From Macrothele yani (Eukaryota > Arthropoda > Arachnida > Araneae > Macrothelidae), in NCBI GenBank assembly GCA_039090855.1, contig CM076995.1:120230270-120294269 (forward strand): a stretch of 64,000 bases of DNA, in the 5' to 3' direction. The translations under genes were made by a program, and so were the position numbers. Under the pieces are notes generated by a model. The model was not told the DNA's origin. It was given only the letters and a program-made list of their open reading frames with translations, and did no database searches. This document shows, piece after piece, positions 53,220 through 62,283 of this stretch; the stretch's first letter is position 1; each line of letters starts with the position of its first letter.

Positions 53220-56170
53220 TGCAACTGTAAAATATGTGGGCATGTTTAGCTGGCATGAACAGGAACACCTGCATTGTGACCTGTATGTACACTGGCTACT
53301 ACTACAAGAAACATATTGTGGACCCTTTACACCCCATAGTGTTGTACCTCCACCCAGTGTGGGGATGGGGTTTTCCAGGACAATAATGCCCCATGTTATT
53401 CGTCCTGCCTCATGCTGGAATCAGGGTGCGCACGCGTGCTTGAAAACCTGGAAAGTCCTGGAAAATCATGATTACGTTTTCAAGGCCTGGAATATCCTGG
53501 AAAAACGGTATTTTTTTAATGCTGTCTTGAAAAGCCTTGAAATTTGAAATTAGTGCTTAAAAAAAATGCCCTTTTAGGAAATCGTGTTACTGACTGTTAC
53601 CCCTTAATTTTTTTAAGTTCCTCTCCTCTGTTCTCAAAGAAACCGCCGGCTACAGTGGTGTTTCGGATGTGCCCAAATCCTAATTTGGCTGGGGGGGGGG
53701 AAGCACTACTTCCAGTGCAATAAAATTGGATGATTACTAGCAGGTCTGTTAGGGAAGGGAAGCTTGATGCATTCTCTAGCCCTGAGCTTGATGTCCGTCC
53801 GACAACTACTGAGAACAACAGAAGGGGAAAGAAGAGACATTTAGCATTTGCAGGGGGGTCGCGTGTTTACCAAGTCAGCTGGCATCCACCAGTGAAGAGT
53901 ATGCCTGAACAACACATTCATCTGCTCCTTGTTTATTGCATTAAGACGCTTGCTTCCGGCCCACCACCCCTCAAGAGACTTCGGCTACTTATGATAAAAA
54001 ATAAGAAAAACTATCTTTGCGAATTTTTCACAAAAGTGGCTGAAATTTTTACATTTACTATAATTGGATTACAGAAGCTCACTCCCAAAATTCCATTTGA
54101 ATCGGTTTAAAACTCAAAAAGTTAGCATTGGAAATTTTTATTATGTGTGCCTCTTTAGACAGTGAGCCTTGAGCAGAAAGGGTGTTACCATAGCAACGGT
54201 TGATTGACAGCTGGGAGCGCTGATCCGAAGCCCTTGGTTGGGAAGAAAGCAAACACCTGTTTATCACTTCCACGGCTCAAAAGGACTAAGAGATATTTTC
54301 AGAAATCCATTTTCCGGAATTTTGAAAAGAACACAGTAAAATTTTTACAGTGGTTAAAATACATCACAATAAAGTTCTAGTGCAAATTTCGCCGAATTCC
54401 GTTTGAAACTTTAGCAGATGCAAAAAAAAAAAAATCTTCCGTTGCAAAATCGAATTCAAAAAAAGAAACGGCAATTATAAATTACGGGAAAAGCAAGCAA
54501 ATTATTTTTTTTTAGATGCCATGGTTTATTTAAACAGAGTGATCCTTAAATTTTGTTTCTGTGATGATATGGACTCTATTTTAATTACAAACATACATTT
54601 TTATTCAGATGTCTGAGTTACTGTTTTAATAAAAAAAATCTATAATTAAAAAGTTTTCAATGGATTTAGGCGAAATTCAGCAGATAAACGTATTTTAGTA
54701 AATTGCAACGTTATGACGTAAATTTGGTCATTTTGTCTAAAATTGGGCAGCATTTTTTTTTTTTTACGTTTTCTCCTATAGTTAGGGTGAAGGAGGAAGA
54801 CACTTCAGTGAGCTGCAGGTGGTGATTTATGGCGATGTGCCAAATGAAAAGAAGCCGTTCCATCAGGACATTCCAGAGGTTGAGTGTGCGTGGACGCGTG
54901 CTCCTGCTGTTTGAACTTAATCGGAATGTTTTCGGGAGGGGGAGAAATATCCGTTTCAGCTTTACAGCTTTCAGGCTCCTTTTTTTTTCTTGGTAATAAA
55001 TAAAAACCATAGTTGCTGCATTCACCATTGATCCATATTCGCATTTCTTGAATATAAACAGCAGACAATCGGAAACATGGTGTTGGGTGGGTCTTTATGT
55101 TCTTCATTTGTATCTGCTGAATTTTGTTCTGTGGGAATACGGAATGAGTTATACTGTGAATACATACAAAACTACATATTTTTGAGCTGAAAAATGTCTA
55201 CTTGTACACAGTAGCTAACGTGTGAACTCAGACGAAGACAATCGGACATATGGACGTCTGATTCCATAAAAAAATCAACCCATTTTATTATACACGACAG
55301 GTAAAAAAGAAAAAACATTACATGTTTTTAAACATTATAAAGGAAAGCGGATTTTTGAAACACCATGACTTGATATTAATTTTTTTTTTCGATTTTAATT
55401 TCTGAAATCTTTTTTTTTTTTTTTTCAATTACAATACACTGTAACATGATACCTGTGTGTTGTATCCCTTAGTTGTATGGCAGATTTTCAGTTGGCCGAT
55501 ATCCGCGATCGTAAGTGGTAGTTACATTGCTATTGTTGATGATGACAAGATAAATACTGGAGTAATGTAGAATGTTGCATAACGTAAAAAAGAAATCGCC
55601 CCTTCGAACTTTTATGCGGTTATCATAGCTGATCAACCATTTCATTCCATGAACATCAGCACATTTCAATCATTTGACCATTGGGGGTCTGACGGAATTC
55701 AGCAGTGCTTAAGCGCCTAGCGCAACGAGAACATGCTAATTATGGACAGTTCTATTCCCTTCCCCCTATCATCCCTAATCCATTTGCATCTTTCATCATT
55801 TTTATTACTTAAAACTGAAATTGCTTTTAAAAACTAATTTGAGCATGATACTGTAAAGCGTAGTAATCATCCTGGAATTTTTTGTATATGGCCTGGAAAA
55901 GGCCTGGAAAGTCCTTGAATTTTTTCCCCCAAAAAGAGTACGAACCCTGTGGAATGGTTTAATTTATTGGTAATATGAGAAATCTTGAATGGCTTCGCCT
56001 GACGTGAACCCATTTAAACATCTGTGGGATGTTGTGGAATGCCAGGTGAAGCAGTTGGACACACCACCCTGAAACAACTTGTTTGCAGATACTCACACAA
56101 CTGTAAACCCATCTTGTAGAGTCAATAACACACTGGGTTGTGGCTGTTTTCCTGGTGAAAGGGGAGCCCT
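53220..56170 (+). pseudogene. Tc1-like transposase relic (Tc1-B)
   Basis: Left block reads GMFSWHEQ and, in another frame, QDNNAPCYSSCLMLE, the second catalytic region QDNAPCH with an inserted Asn. Right block reads SPDVNPFKHLWDVVECQVKQL (catalytic-acid region 'SPDLNPIEHLWD') and GCGCFPGERGAL toward the C-terminus. The frame changes several times. The first catalytic region is not identifiable. Confidence 0.7.
53422..55949. mobile_element. hAT-E: hAT-like element, 2.53 kb, 6-bp TSD
   Basis: Ends CAGGGTGCGCACGCGTGC (left) and CAGGGTTCGTACTCTTTTTG (right, reverse complement). The exact duplication TGGAAT lies at 53416-53421 and 55950-55955. CCTGGAAA motifs repeat in both subterminal regions (for example 53447-53510 and 55869-55912). 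The interior has no recognised transposase; the ORFs at 53730-54110 and 54711-55107 lack family motifs. Related terminal fragments: 20859-20950 and, more distantly, the CATGG elements. Confidence 0.8.
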
Positions 56171-56212
56171 TTGAAGTATTAGGTAGGTGGTCATAATTCA
56201 GTGAGCAATTGT

Positions 56213-56310
56213 TGTGTGTGTGTGAGTGAGTGATGTAGGGAGGGAGGGAGGGAGGGAGGGTAGGTAGGTTGGTGGGGGAAGGGAGGGAGGGAGGAGGGAA
56301 GGAAGGGTAT
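56213..56310 (+). repeat. GT microsatellite and GGGA-rich tract
   Basis: (TG)n and GAGT repeats are followed by five consecutive GGGA units and further GGGA/GGAA clusters up to 56309. Four or more G-triplets separated by single As fit the intramolecular G-quadruplex pattern on the coding strand, about 180 bp upstream of the exon at 56493. Confidence 0.8.
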
Positions 56311-56492
56311 TTTTTCATAATTTCTAAACTTGGCTGTCTGCACTGAACACCAATTTGTTACAGTCTATTTTTAATGCCATTTTAAATATGTATAAGGATC
56401 ATGTTCCGAAATTTCTATGAAGTATTACGCTCGTGTATTTTTTATATTACATTGTGTAGCTAATTTTTTTCTTCATTTTCATCTATTTCTAG

Positions 56493-56638
56493 AATGCATA
56501 TTCAAGCAAAGACACTTTCTACATTTTTAATCATGTGGATATTGTGGTAAGGTACCACAATGGTAAAGAAGAATCCTGGGGTGTAGGGTTTAAAGACAAA
56601 GGAGGACGTATCGTTAGCATCAAAATTAGGCCCCGTAG
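56493..56638 (+). CDS. TM9SF2-like nonaspanin, next internal exon
   Basis: The exon begins after a strong acceptor (TTTCTATTTCTAG-like tract) in phase 0 and reads NAYSSKDTFYIFNHVDIVV, RYHNGKEESWGVGF, then GGRIVSIKIRPR. The block DTFYIFNHVDI followed by YH and G-R-I-V-S is the direct continuation of the TM9SF2 luminal domain after DAC(V/I). The donor is GTGAGT, and the last two bases (AG) start a split codon, compatible with Ser as in the family's 'KxxPKS'. It is joined to the exon at 29779-29908 by phase and by protein order. The membrane-spanning half of the protein lies outside the window. The sequence is fully open, without lesions. Confidence 0.9.
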
Positions 56639-56982
56639 GTGAGTTATTGGATTTGTTGCTTTTTAAGTCAGTGTTTCAGTATTTTACTTTTTGTCTTTTA
56701 AGTGAATAAACTGAAATGATATAAGCCTGCGATAAATTTTCCTTATGTAACTGTTTTCCTGTATTAACAAAAATAGGTTTGTCTGAGTGATTAATTAGAT
56801 TATACATCAGCTTAATCAGTAAATCACATTCCTTCAGTTGTTTTTAATCAATGAGTGTTCATTAAGTAGATGATAGAAACAAATGTTACCAAGAGAGTTA
56901 ATTCCCAGGTATTAAAATTCATGTGCAGAAAGAAAGAAAGAAAGAAAAAAAAAACTATCTTAACCGTGAAAACATATCATGT
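56639..56982 (+). other. Start of the next TM9SF2-like intron
   Basis: Donor GTGAGT at 56639, then AT-rich sequence with an (AGAA)n run at about 56929-56953 immediately left of the PLE-1 palindrome. No further exon is visible before 64000. Confidence 0.6.
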
Positions 56983-57085
56983 TATGCATCAATCACCTCA
57001 CTGCTGTCTAGACACGATATTAAAAAACGGAAATAGTTGCAAAATAAAATATGAACTTTATTTACAGCTAAAACCAAGTTAAAAA

Positions 57086-57132
57086 CAATGCGAGATCTTT
57101 CGGACCCACTATGGGTTCATCGTCGAGCACCA
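57086..57132 (-). ncRNA. Degenerate hammerhead-ribozyme motif, PLE-1 left end
   Basis: Mirror of the right-end motif. Stem II (ACCCA/TGGGT), GAAA and the AGATCT palindrome are retained. The core that should read CTGATGA reads TCGACGA, changing the invariant C3 and U4, and the upstream stem I strand is lost. Predicted inactive. Confidence 0.6.
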
Positions 57133-57279
57133 CATAGGTAGGATTCCGATCTTTTAAACTCGGAGATCCATATCACAATGCATCATCATGAAGGCACTGC
57201 CCCCAATTCACGCATGCACACTTGACATAATATACATGACATGCAAATAATGTAAAACTACAAATAAAGACTGTTATGG

Positions 57280-59227
57280 ATTACAATGGTATATACAATG
57301 GTTTAAAATATAGTGTTTCCAAGATGCAGGCAATGCACATGGTGTGTCATCATTACAACATTGACTGGAGAGCATAGTAATGTACATGCTATCAGTGAAT
57401 AACAAATTAGATTTTGTTGTGGTCAGACCTTGATTTATTAGTCTGGACAAAGCGGTTGCCTTCGATCCCATCCGAACGTTATACTTATGTTCAGACACAT
57501 AGGTCGCAATTGTCCGAAGCGTAGATCCTATGTATCTAGAGAGTCCCTGTCGTTAGAGTCAATCGCCTTTAACGGGATAGAGTAAACCCCATGTTTTTGT
57601 AGTGGGGCAACTGTATCATGATCCTTTTTGATTAAGGAAAATAACTTATTTATTTGTATGCCAAAGTTCATGTTTTGTTTACAACATGCTTTTTTAAATA
57701 TGTGTAACCTCAGAGACAAAATCAATGGAGCCAACGTATGAGACTATATCCCTATTTCCTCGTAAAGAGGTAAGCATAGAGTATTGCCATTTGTGAAGTT
57801 GTCTTGCCACAAACTCTCGTGGATATCCAAACCTGAAAGCTAAATCAAAAATAAATTTTATCTCATTGTCACGAAATTTAACAGACGAGGAATGTGAGTA
57901 GGCCCTGCGAAAAAAGAAGGAAAGATAAAACATTGGTCTTATGTTGAATTGGGCTGGAGGAGGGGAATGGAACTAATGTGGGAGGAGCAGTTGGTTTTCA
58001 ATAAACCCTAAATGAAAAAGAACGGTTAATAGGGTTACGTGTTAAGTAAAAATCAAGAAAAGGAAGTGATCCCTGGGTTTCAATTTCAATAGTGAATTTG
58101 ATAGAAGGAAATGGAGTGTATAGTAAATCAGCAAAGCAAAGTCATGGAGTGCATTAACAGAATGAGGCCAAAAGGCTAAAATATCGACATACCTTAAAAA
58201 TAATAAAGGCTTATGCGGGCACTACCTGAGTACTTTGTTTTCCAACTGTTGTAGTACTATCTCAGCCAAAAGACCCGATAGTGGAGAGCCCATGGGCGTG
58301 CCACTTTTTGTCGATAATTAAAATTATCAAAACGAAAGTAGGTGTGTCGGGCTATTAACTTTAAGGCATCAACAATGGCAATAGCTTCAGTGGGGACGAA
58401 TGACCCCTAAGCCTGGTAGTTTTTCTTCAATGAGCAAATTGGCAAGATCCAGAGGGACGCTGGGAAATAAGGATACAACATCCAATGATGCTAGGATAAA
58501 CGGTGAATCCCAAGAGTCAAATGACTTAATTTTGGCAAGGGCTTGGGTGGAACTGTGACTGGAAAAGTCAGAGTTAGCAATTAATGGTTTCAGAAATGTG
58601 GTTAACGCTTTTTCCAAGGGCAGGGTGGGGTTGGCATAACCCGAAACCAATGGGCGAACAGGGTGGCCCTCTTTATGTAATTTAACCTTGCCAAATAATT
58701 CAGGGATCCTAGGGCCATTGGGTGGATGCATACAAGTGGAAATGTTATGTGGAAAAAACCCCTGGTTTTTCAATTTACCAAGTGCAACAACTGTGACAGA
58801 AGTTGGGTCAGACCTGACTATTTCAGGAGGGATTTTGTTAATTGCCTCGACCACTTTACGTGTGTAATCATCGTGGTTCACGAGTACAATTTGCTGCGAC
58901 TTATCAGCAGAGTTTACAGCCAATGCAGGGTTACTTGATAATAACAGCAACTGTTTCCGTTCATACTGCAAAGTTCTGTGTTTTTCTGTTTGCATAGTCT
59001 TCTCTGAGCAAATCAAGGCTCGGGTGACATCATAACGAGTTGGTTCCTGTTCCTCGCATGGCAACTTACGGATAATAGTCTCAGCCTGCGATATTAGCTT
59101 GATCCTGTTGTGATTAAAGTCCGGGTAACAGTATTTGTATCCACGGGAAAGGGCAGATGCTTGAACATTATTAACATGTATTGCACTGAGGTTGACATGG
59201 CTGGGTTGAACCGAATTTCTGGTCTAG
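57280..59227 (-). pseudogene. PLE-1 reverse transcriptase/GIY-YIG, left copy
   Basis: Minus strand, in order: EEQEPTRYDVTRALICSEKT; NPALAVNSADKSQQIVLVNH; GPRIPELFGKVKLHKEGHPV (RT fingers); RPLVSGYANPTLPLEKAL; LASLDVVSLFPSVPLDLANL (catalytic Asp region). Then after frame changes FLRYVDILAFWPHSVNALHD, where the usual Y-V-D-D has one Asp missing; FRRAYSHSSSVKFRDNEIKF; a GIY-YIG nuclease with KHGVYSIPLKAIDSND and YIGSTLRTIATYVSEHKYNV; and a C-terminus HYILNHCIYHCNP. Penelope-like enzymes prime at telomeric or nicked ends; this one is inactive through frameshifts and the missing Asp. Confidence 0.85.
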
Positions 59228-59386
59228 ATTGACCATCTTAACAGAAAGTCATGTAATGCATATTCTTGGCTTACAAGAGTATCACACCCTATCATATTGG
59301 ATAGAATAATGACTGTGCATTAATCTATTTTTTCTTCTGACATCAAATGATTACAGCAAAAACACATCAAGAACCTGTGTGACCTA

Positions 59387-61640
59387 ATGGCTAAAACAAC
59401 TGCTGAAATGTATGATCCAATGCAATTCATCTCGACCAGAAATCCAGTTCAACCCAGCTATGTTAACCTCGGTGCAATGCATGTTAATAATGTTCAAGAA
59501 TCTGCCCTTTCTCGTGGATACAAATACTGTTACCCGGGCTTTAATCACAACAGGATCAAGCTAATATCTCAGGCTGAGACTATTATCCGTAAGTTACCAT
59601 GCGAGGAACAGGAACCAACTCGTTGTGATGTCACCCGAGCCTTGATTCGCTCCGAGAAGACTATGCGAACAGAACAACACAGAACTTTGCAATATGAACG
59701 GAAACAGTTGCTGTTATTATCACGTAACCCTGCATTGGCTATAACCTCTGCTGATAAGTCGCAGCAAATTGTACTCGTGAACCACAATGATTACACTCGT
59801 AAAGTGGTCGAGGCAATTAGCAAAATAAAATCCGTCCTGAAATAGTCAGGTCTGACCCGATTTCTGTCACAGTTGTTGCACTTGGTAAATTGAAAAACCA
59901 GGGTTTCCTTCCACATAACGTTTCCACTTGTATGCATCCACCCAATGGCCCTAGGATCCCTGAATTATTTGGCAAGGTTAAATTACATAAGGAGGGCCAC
60001 CCTGTTCGCCCATTGGTTTCGGGTTATGCCAACCCCACCCTGCCCTTGGAAAAAGCATTATCCACATTTCTGAACCCATTAATTGCTAACTCTGACTTTT
60101 TCATTCACAGTTCCGCCCTTGCCAAAATTAAGTCATTTGACTCTTGGCATTCGCCGTTTATCCTAGTGTCATCGGATGTTGTATCCTTATTTCCCAGTGT
60201 CCCCTCTGGATCTTGCCCATTTGCTCATTGAAGAAAAACTACCAGGTTTAGGGGTCACCCCCACTGAAGCTATAGCCATTGTTGATGCCCGACACACCTA
60301 CTTTCGTTTTGATAATATTAATTATCGACAAAAAGCTGGCATGCCCATGGGCTGTCCACTATTGGGTCTTTTGGCCGAGATAGTACTACAACAGTTGGAA
60401 AACAAAGTACTCAGGCAGTGCCTGCATAAGCCTTTATTATTTTTAAGGTATGTCGATATTTAAGTCTTTTGGCCCTGTTCTGTTAATGCACTCCATGACT
60501 TTGCTTTGCTGATTTACTATCCACTCCATTTCCTTCTATCAAATTCACTATTGGAATTGAAACCCAGGGATCACTTCCTTTTCTTGATTTTTACTTAACA
60601 CGTAACCCTACTAACCGTTCTTTTTCATTTAGGGTTTATCGAAAACCAACTGCTTCTCCCACATTAGTTCCATTCCCCTTCTCCAGCCCAATTCAACATA
60701 AGACCAATGTTTTATCTTTCCTTCCTTTTTCGAAGGGCCTACTCACATTCCTCGTCTGTTAAATTTCGTGACAATGAGATAAAATTTATTTTTGATTTAG
60801 CTTTCAGGTTTGGACATCCACGAGAGTTTGTGGCAAGACAACTTCACAAATGCCAACGCTCTATGCTTACCTCTTTACGAGGAAATAGGATATAGTCTCA
60901 TACGTTGGCTCCATTGATTTTGTCCCTGAGGTTACACATATTTAAAAAAAAGCATGTTGTAAACAAAACATGGACTTTTGCATACAAATACATAAGTTAT
61001 TTTCCTTAATCAAAAAGGATCGTGATACAGTTGCCCCACTACAAAAACATGGGGTTTACTCTATCCCGTTAAAGGCGATTGACTCTAACGACAGGGACTC
61101 TCTCTAGGTACATAGGATCTATGCTTCAGACAATTGCGACCCGTGTATCCGAACATAAGTATAATTGTGGAATAACTTTTACGGGTCTTATAGAGGTTAT
61201 TTTTCATGAAAGTTGGTTGTCAAATTTTCAAACTAAAGCCTAGTTCGTCATCAGGACTATGTCACTGATGACATAGTCCTGAAAGTGACATAGTCCTGAT
61301 GACGAACTAGGCTTTAGTTCGAAAATTTGACAACCAACTTTCATGAAAAATAACCTCTATAAGACCCGTAAAAAAGTTATTCCACAATCACTATGAATAG
61401 AGGTGCCATAAATGCATTTACAAATAAGTATAATGTCCGGATGGGATCGAAGGCAACCGCTTTGTCCAGACTATTAAATCAAGGTCTTACCACAACAAAA
61501 TCTAATTTGTCATTCACTGAGAGCATGTACATTACTATGCTCTCCAGTCAATGTTGTAATGATGGCACACCATGTGCATTGCCTGTATCTTGGAAACACT
61601 ATATTTTAAACCATTGTATATATCATTGTAATCCATAACC
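59387..61640 (+). pseudogene. PLE-1 reverse transcriptase/GIY-YIG, right copy
   Basis: The plus strand starts MAKTTAEMYDPMQFIS with about 15 residues not present in the left arm, then NNVQESALSRGYKYCYPGFN, CDVTRALIRSEKTMRTEQHR, KNQGFLPHNVSTCMHPPNGP, RPLVSGYANPTLPLEKALST, VSLFPSVP, and NINYRQKAGMPMGCPLLGLL. Then LLFLRYVDI followed by a stop: the same one-Asp deletion as the left copy plus a new stop. The distal domain is LSFLLFRRAYSHSSS-like, and the GIY-YIG region is interrupted at the YIGS...EHKYN segment by the 61166-61425 insertion before resuming at NKYNVRMGSKATALSRLLNQ. Confidence 0.85.
61166..61425. mobile_element. 260-bp palindromic insertion with opposed hammerhead-like motifs
   Basis: Inserted in the PLE-1 right copy between 9-bp direct repeats AAGTATAAT (61157-61165 and 61426-61434). 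About 100-bp arms (61168-61265 and 61286-61384) are near-perfect inverted repeats containing AGGTTATTTTTCATGAAAG and GTCAAATTTTC. The plus arm holds CTGATGA (61296-61302), GAACTA/TAGTTC stem II and GAAA at 61321-61324. A 36-bp tail (61390-61425) resembles PLE coding sequence. Related to 3130-3885. Confidence 0.75.
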
Positions 61641-61779
61641 GTCTTTATTTGTAGTTTTACATTATTTGCATGTCATGTATATTATGTCAAGTGTGCATGC
61701 GTGAATTGGGAGCAGTGCCTTCATGCTGATGCATTGTGGTATGGATCTCAGAGTTTAAAAGATCAGAATCCTACCCATG

Positions 61780-61826
61780 CAATGCCTGATGATGGACCCA
61801 TAGTGGGTCCGAAAGATCTCGCATTG
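61780..61826 (+). ncRNA. Hammerhead-ribozyme motif, PLE-1 right end
   Basis: Stem I caatgc (61780-61785) pairs with gcattg (61821-61826). The core is CTGATGA (61786-61792), then one unpaired T. Stem II is GGACCCA/TGGGTCC with loop TAG, then GAA, a minimal stem III AGATCT (self-complementary, 61814-61819), and C at 61820 as the cleavage-site base. Penelope-like elements are known to carry hammerheads with very short stem III that may work as dimers. The extra base between A9 and stem II departs from the textbook core. Confidence 0.7.
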
Positions 61827-61928
61827 TTTTTAACTTGGTTTTAGCTGTAAACAAAGTTCATATTTTATTTTGCAACTATCTCCATTTTTTGATACTGTGT
61901 CTAGACAGCAGTGAGGTGATTGATGCAT

Positions 61929-62283
61929 ATTAGTTGGCACGAATACCACGAATGTTTGGAGACATATTGTGTTGATTATTATGTACAGTTCCCGTTAGAA
62001 TGAACTTGACAGGTCCACCTAATGTCATTTGTTATTACAAAATTATCCAAAGAACACTGGTGCATATAGTGAGGGAAAAAAGAATTCTGGTAATGAAATT
62101 GCATTTCAGATCTTTCAGACATTACCAGGCTAGTTAGAGACCATAGTGCCACCCGTTTTATTTGACATACTTCTCCTAAAAGTGAATGTCCTAATTTCCA
62201 GAGAGGAAGAGTTTCTGAGTAAAAATCGTCGTAAGAAAGGTGGAGATTCTTCGATCAACTCAGAGCCGAACCAATAATTATAA
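61929..62283. other. Unassigned DNA between the two PLE families
   Basis: AT-rich, no gene recognised. It may be the 5' region of PLE-2. Confidence 0.35.

Larger units (their letters stand above)
53220..56200 (+). mobile_element. Tc1-B: Tc1-family relic split by hAT-E
   Basis: Left part, 53220-53421, and right part, 55956 to about 56200, form one Tc1 transposase relic once the hAT-E insertion and one TGGAAT copy are disregarded. The right end carries GGTGGTCATAATTCAGTG, a Tc1-type terminus comparable with the end of Tc1-A. Confidence 0.75.
29909..56492 (+). other. 26.6-kb intron of the TM9SF2-like gene
   Basis: The intron is inferred from the GT donor at 29909 and the AG acceptor ending at 56492, with matching phase 0 on both sides and continuous family homology across the junction. 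It contains nested LTR, LINE, SINE, hAT, Tc1 and mariner insertions, annotated separately. I saw no further TM9SF exon within it. Confidence 0.8.
56983..61928. mobile_element. PLE-1: Penelope-like element as a ~5-kb inverted repeat
   Basis: The left arm, 56983-59227, is minus strand; the right arm, about 59434-61928, is plus strand. They are head-to-head with about 205 bp of unique centre and end symmetrically at ATGCATCA/TGATGCAT. Both carry the same gene and a terminal hammerhead region. The right arm also contains an extra 260-bp insertion (61166-61425). Similarity is high by eye (about 93-95%). Confidence 0.85.

Noticed and set aside
53730..54110. 126-aa ORF inside hAT-E, candidate transposase.
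   Set aside because: No zinc finger, DDE or dimerisation motif; codon usage and context look non-coding.
54711..55107. Two overlapping minus-strand ORFs (105 and 100 aa) in hAT-E.
   Set aside because: No family features; AT-rich chance ORFs.
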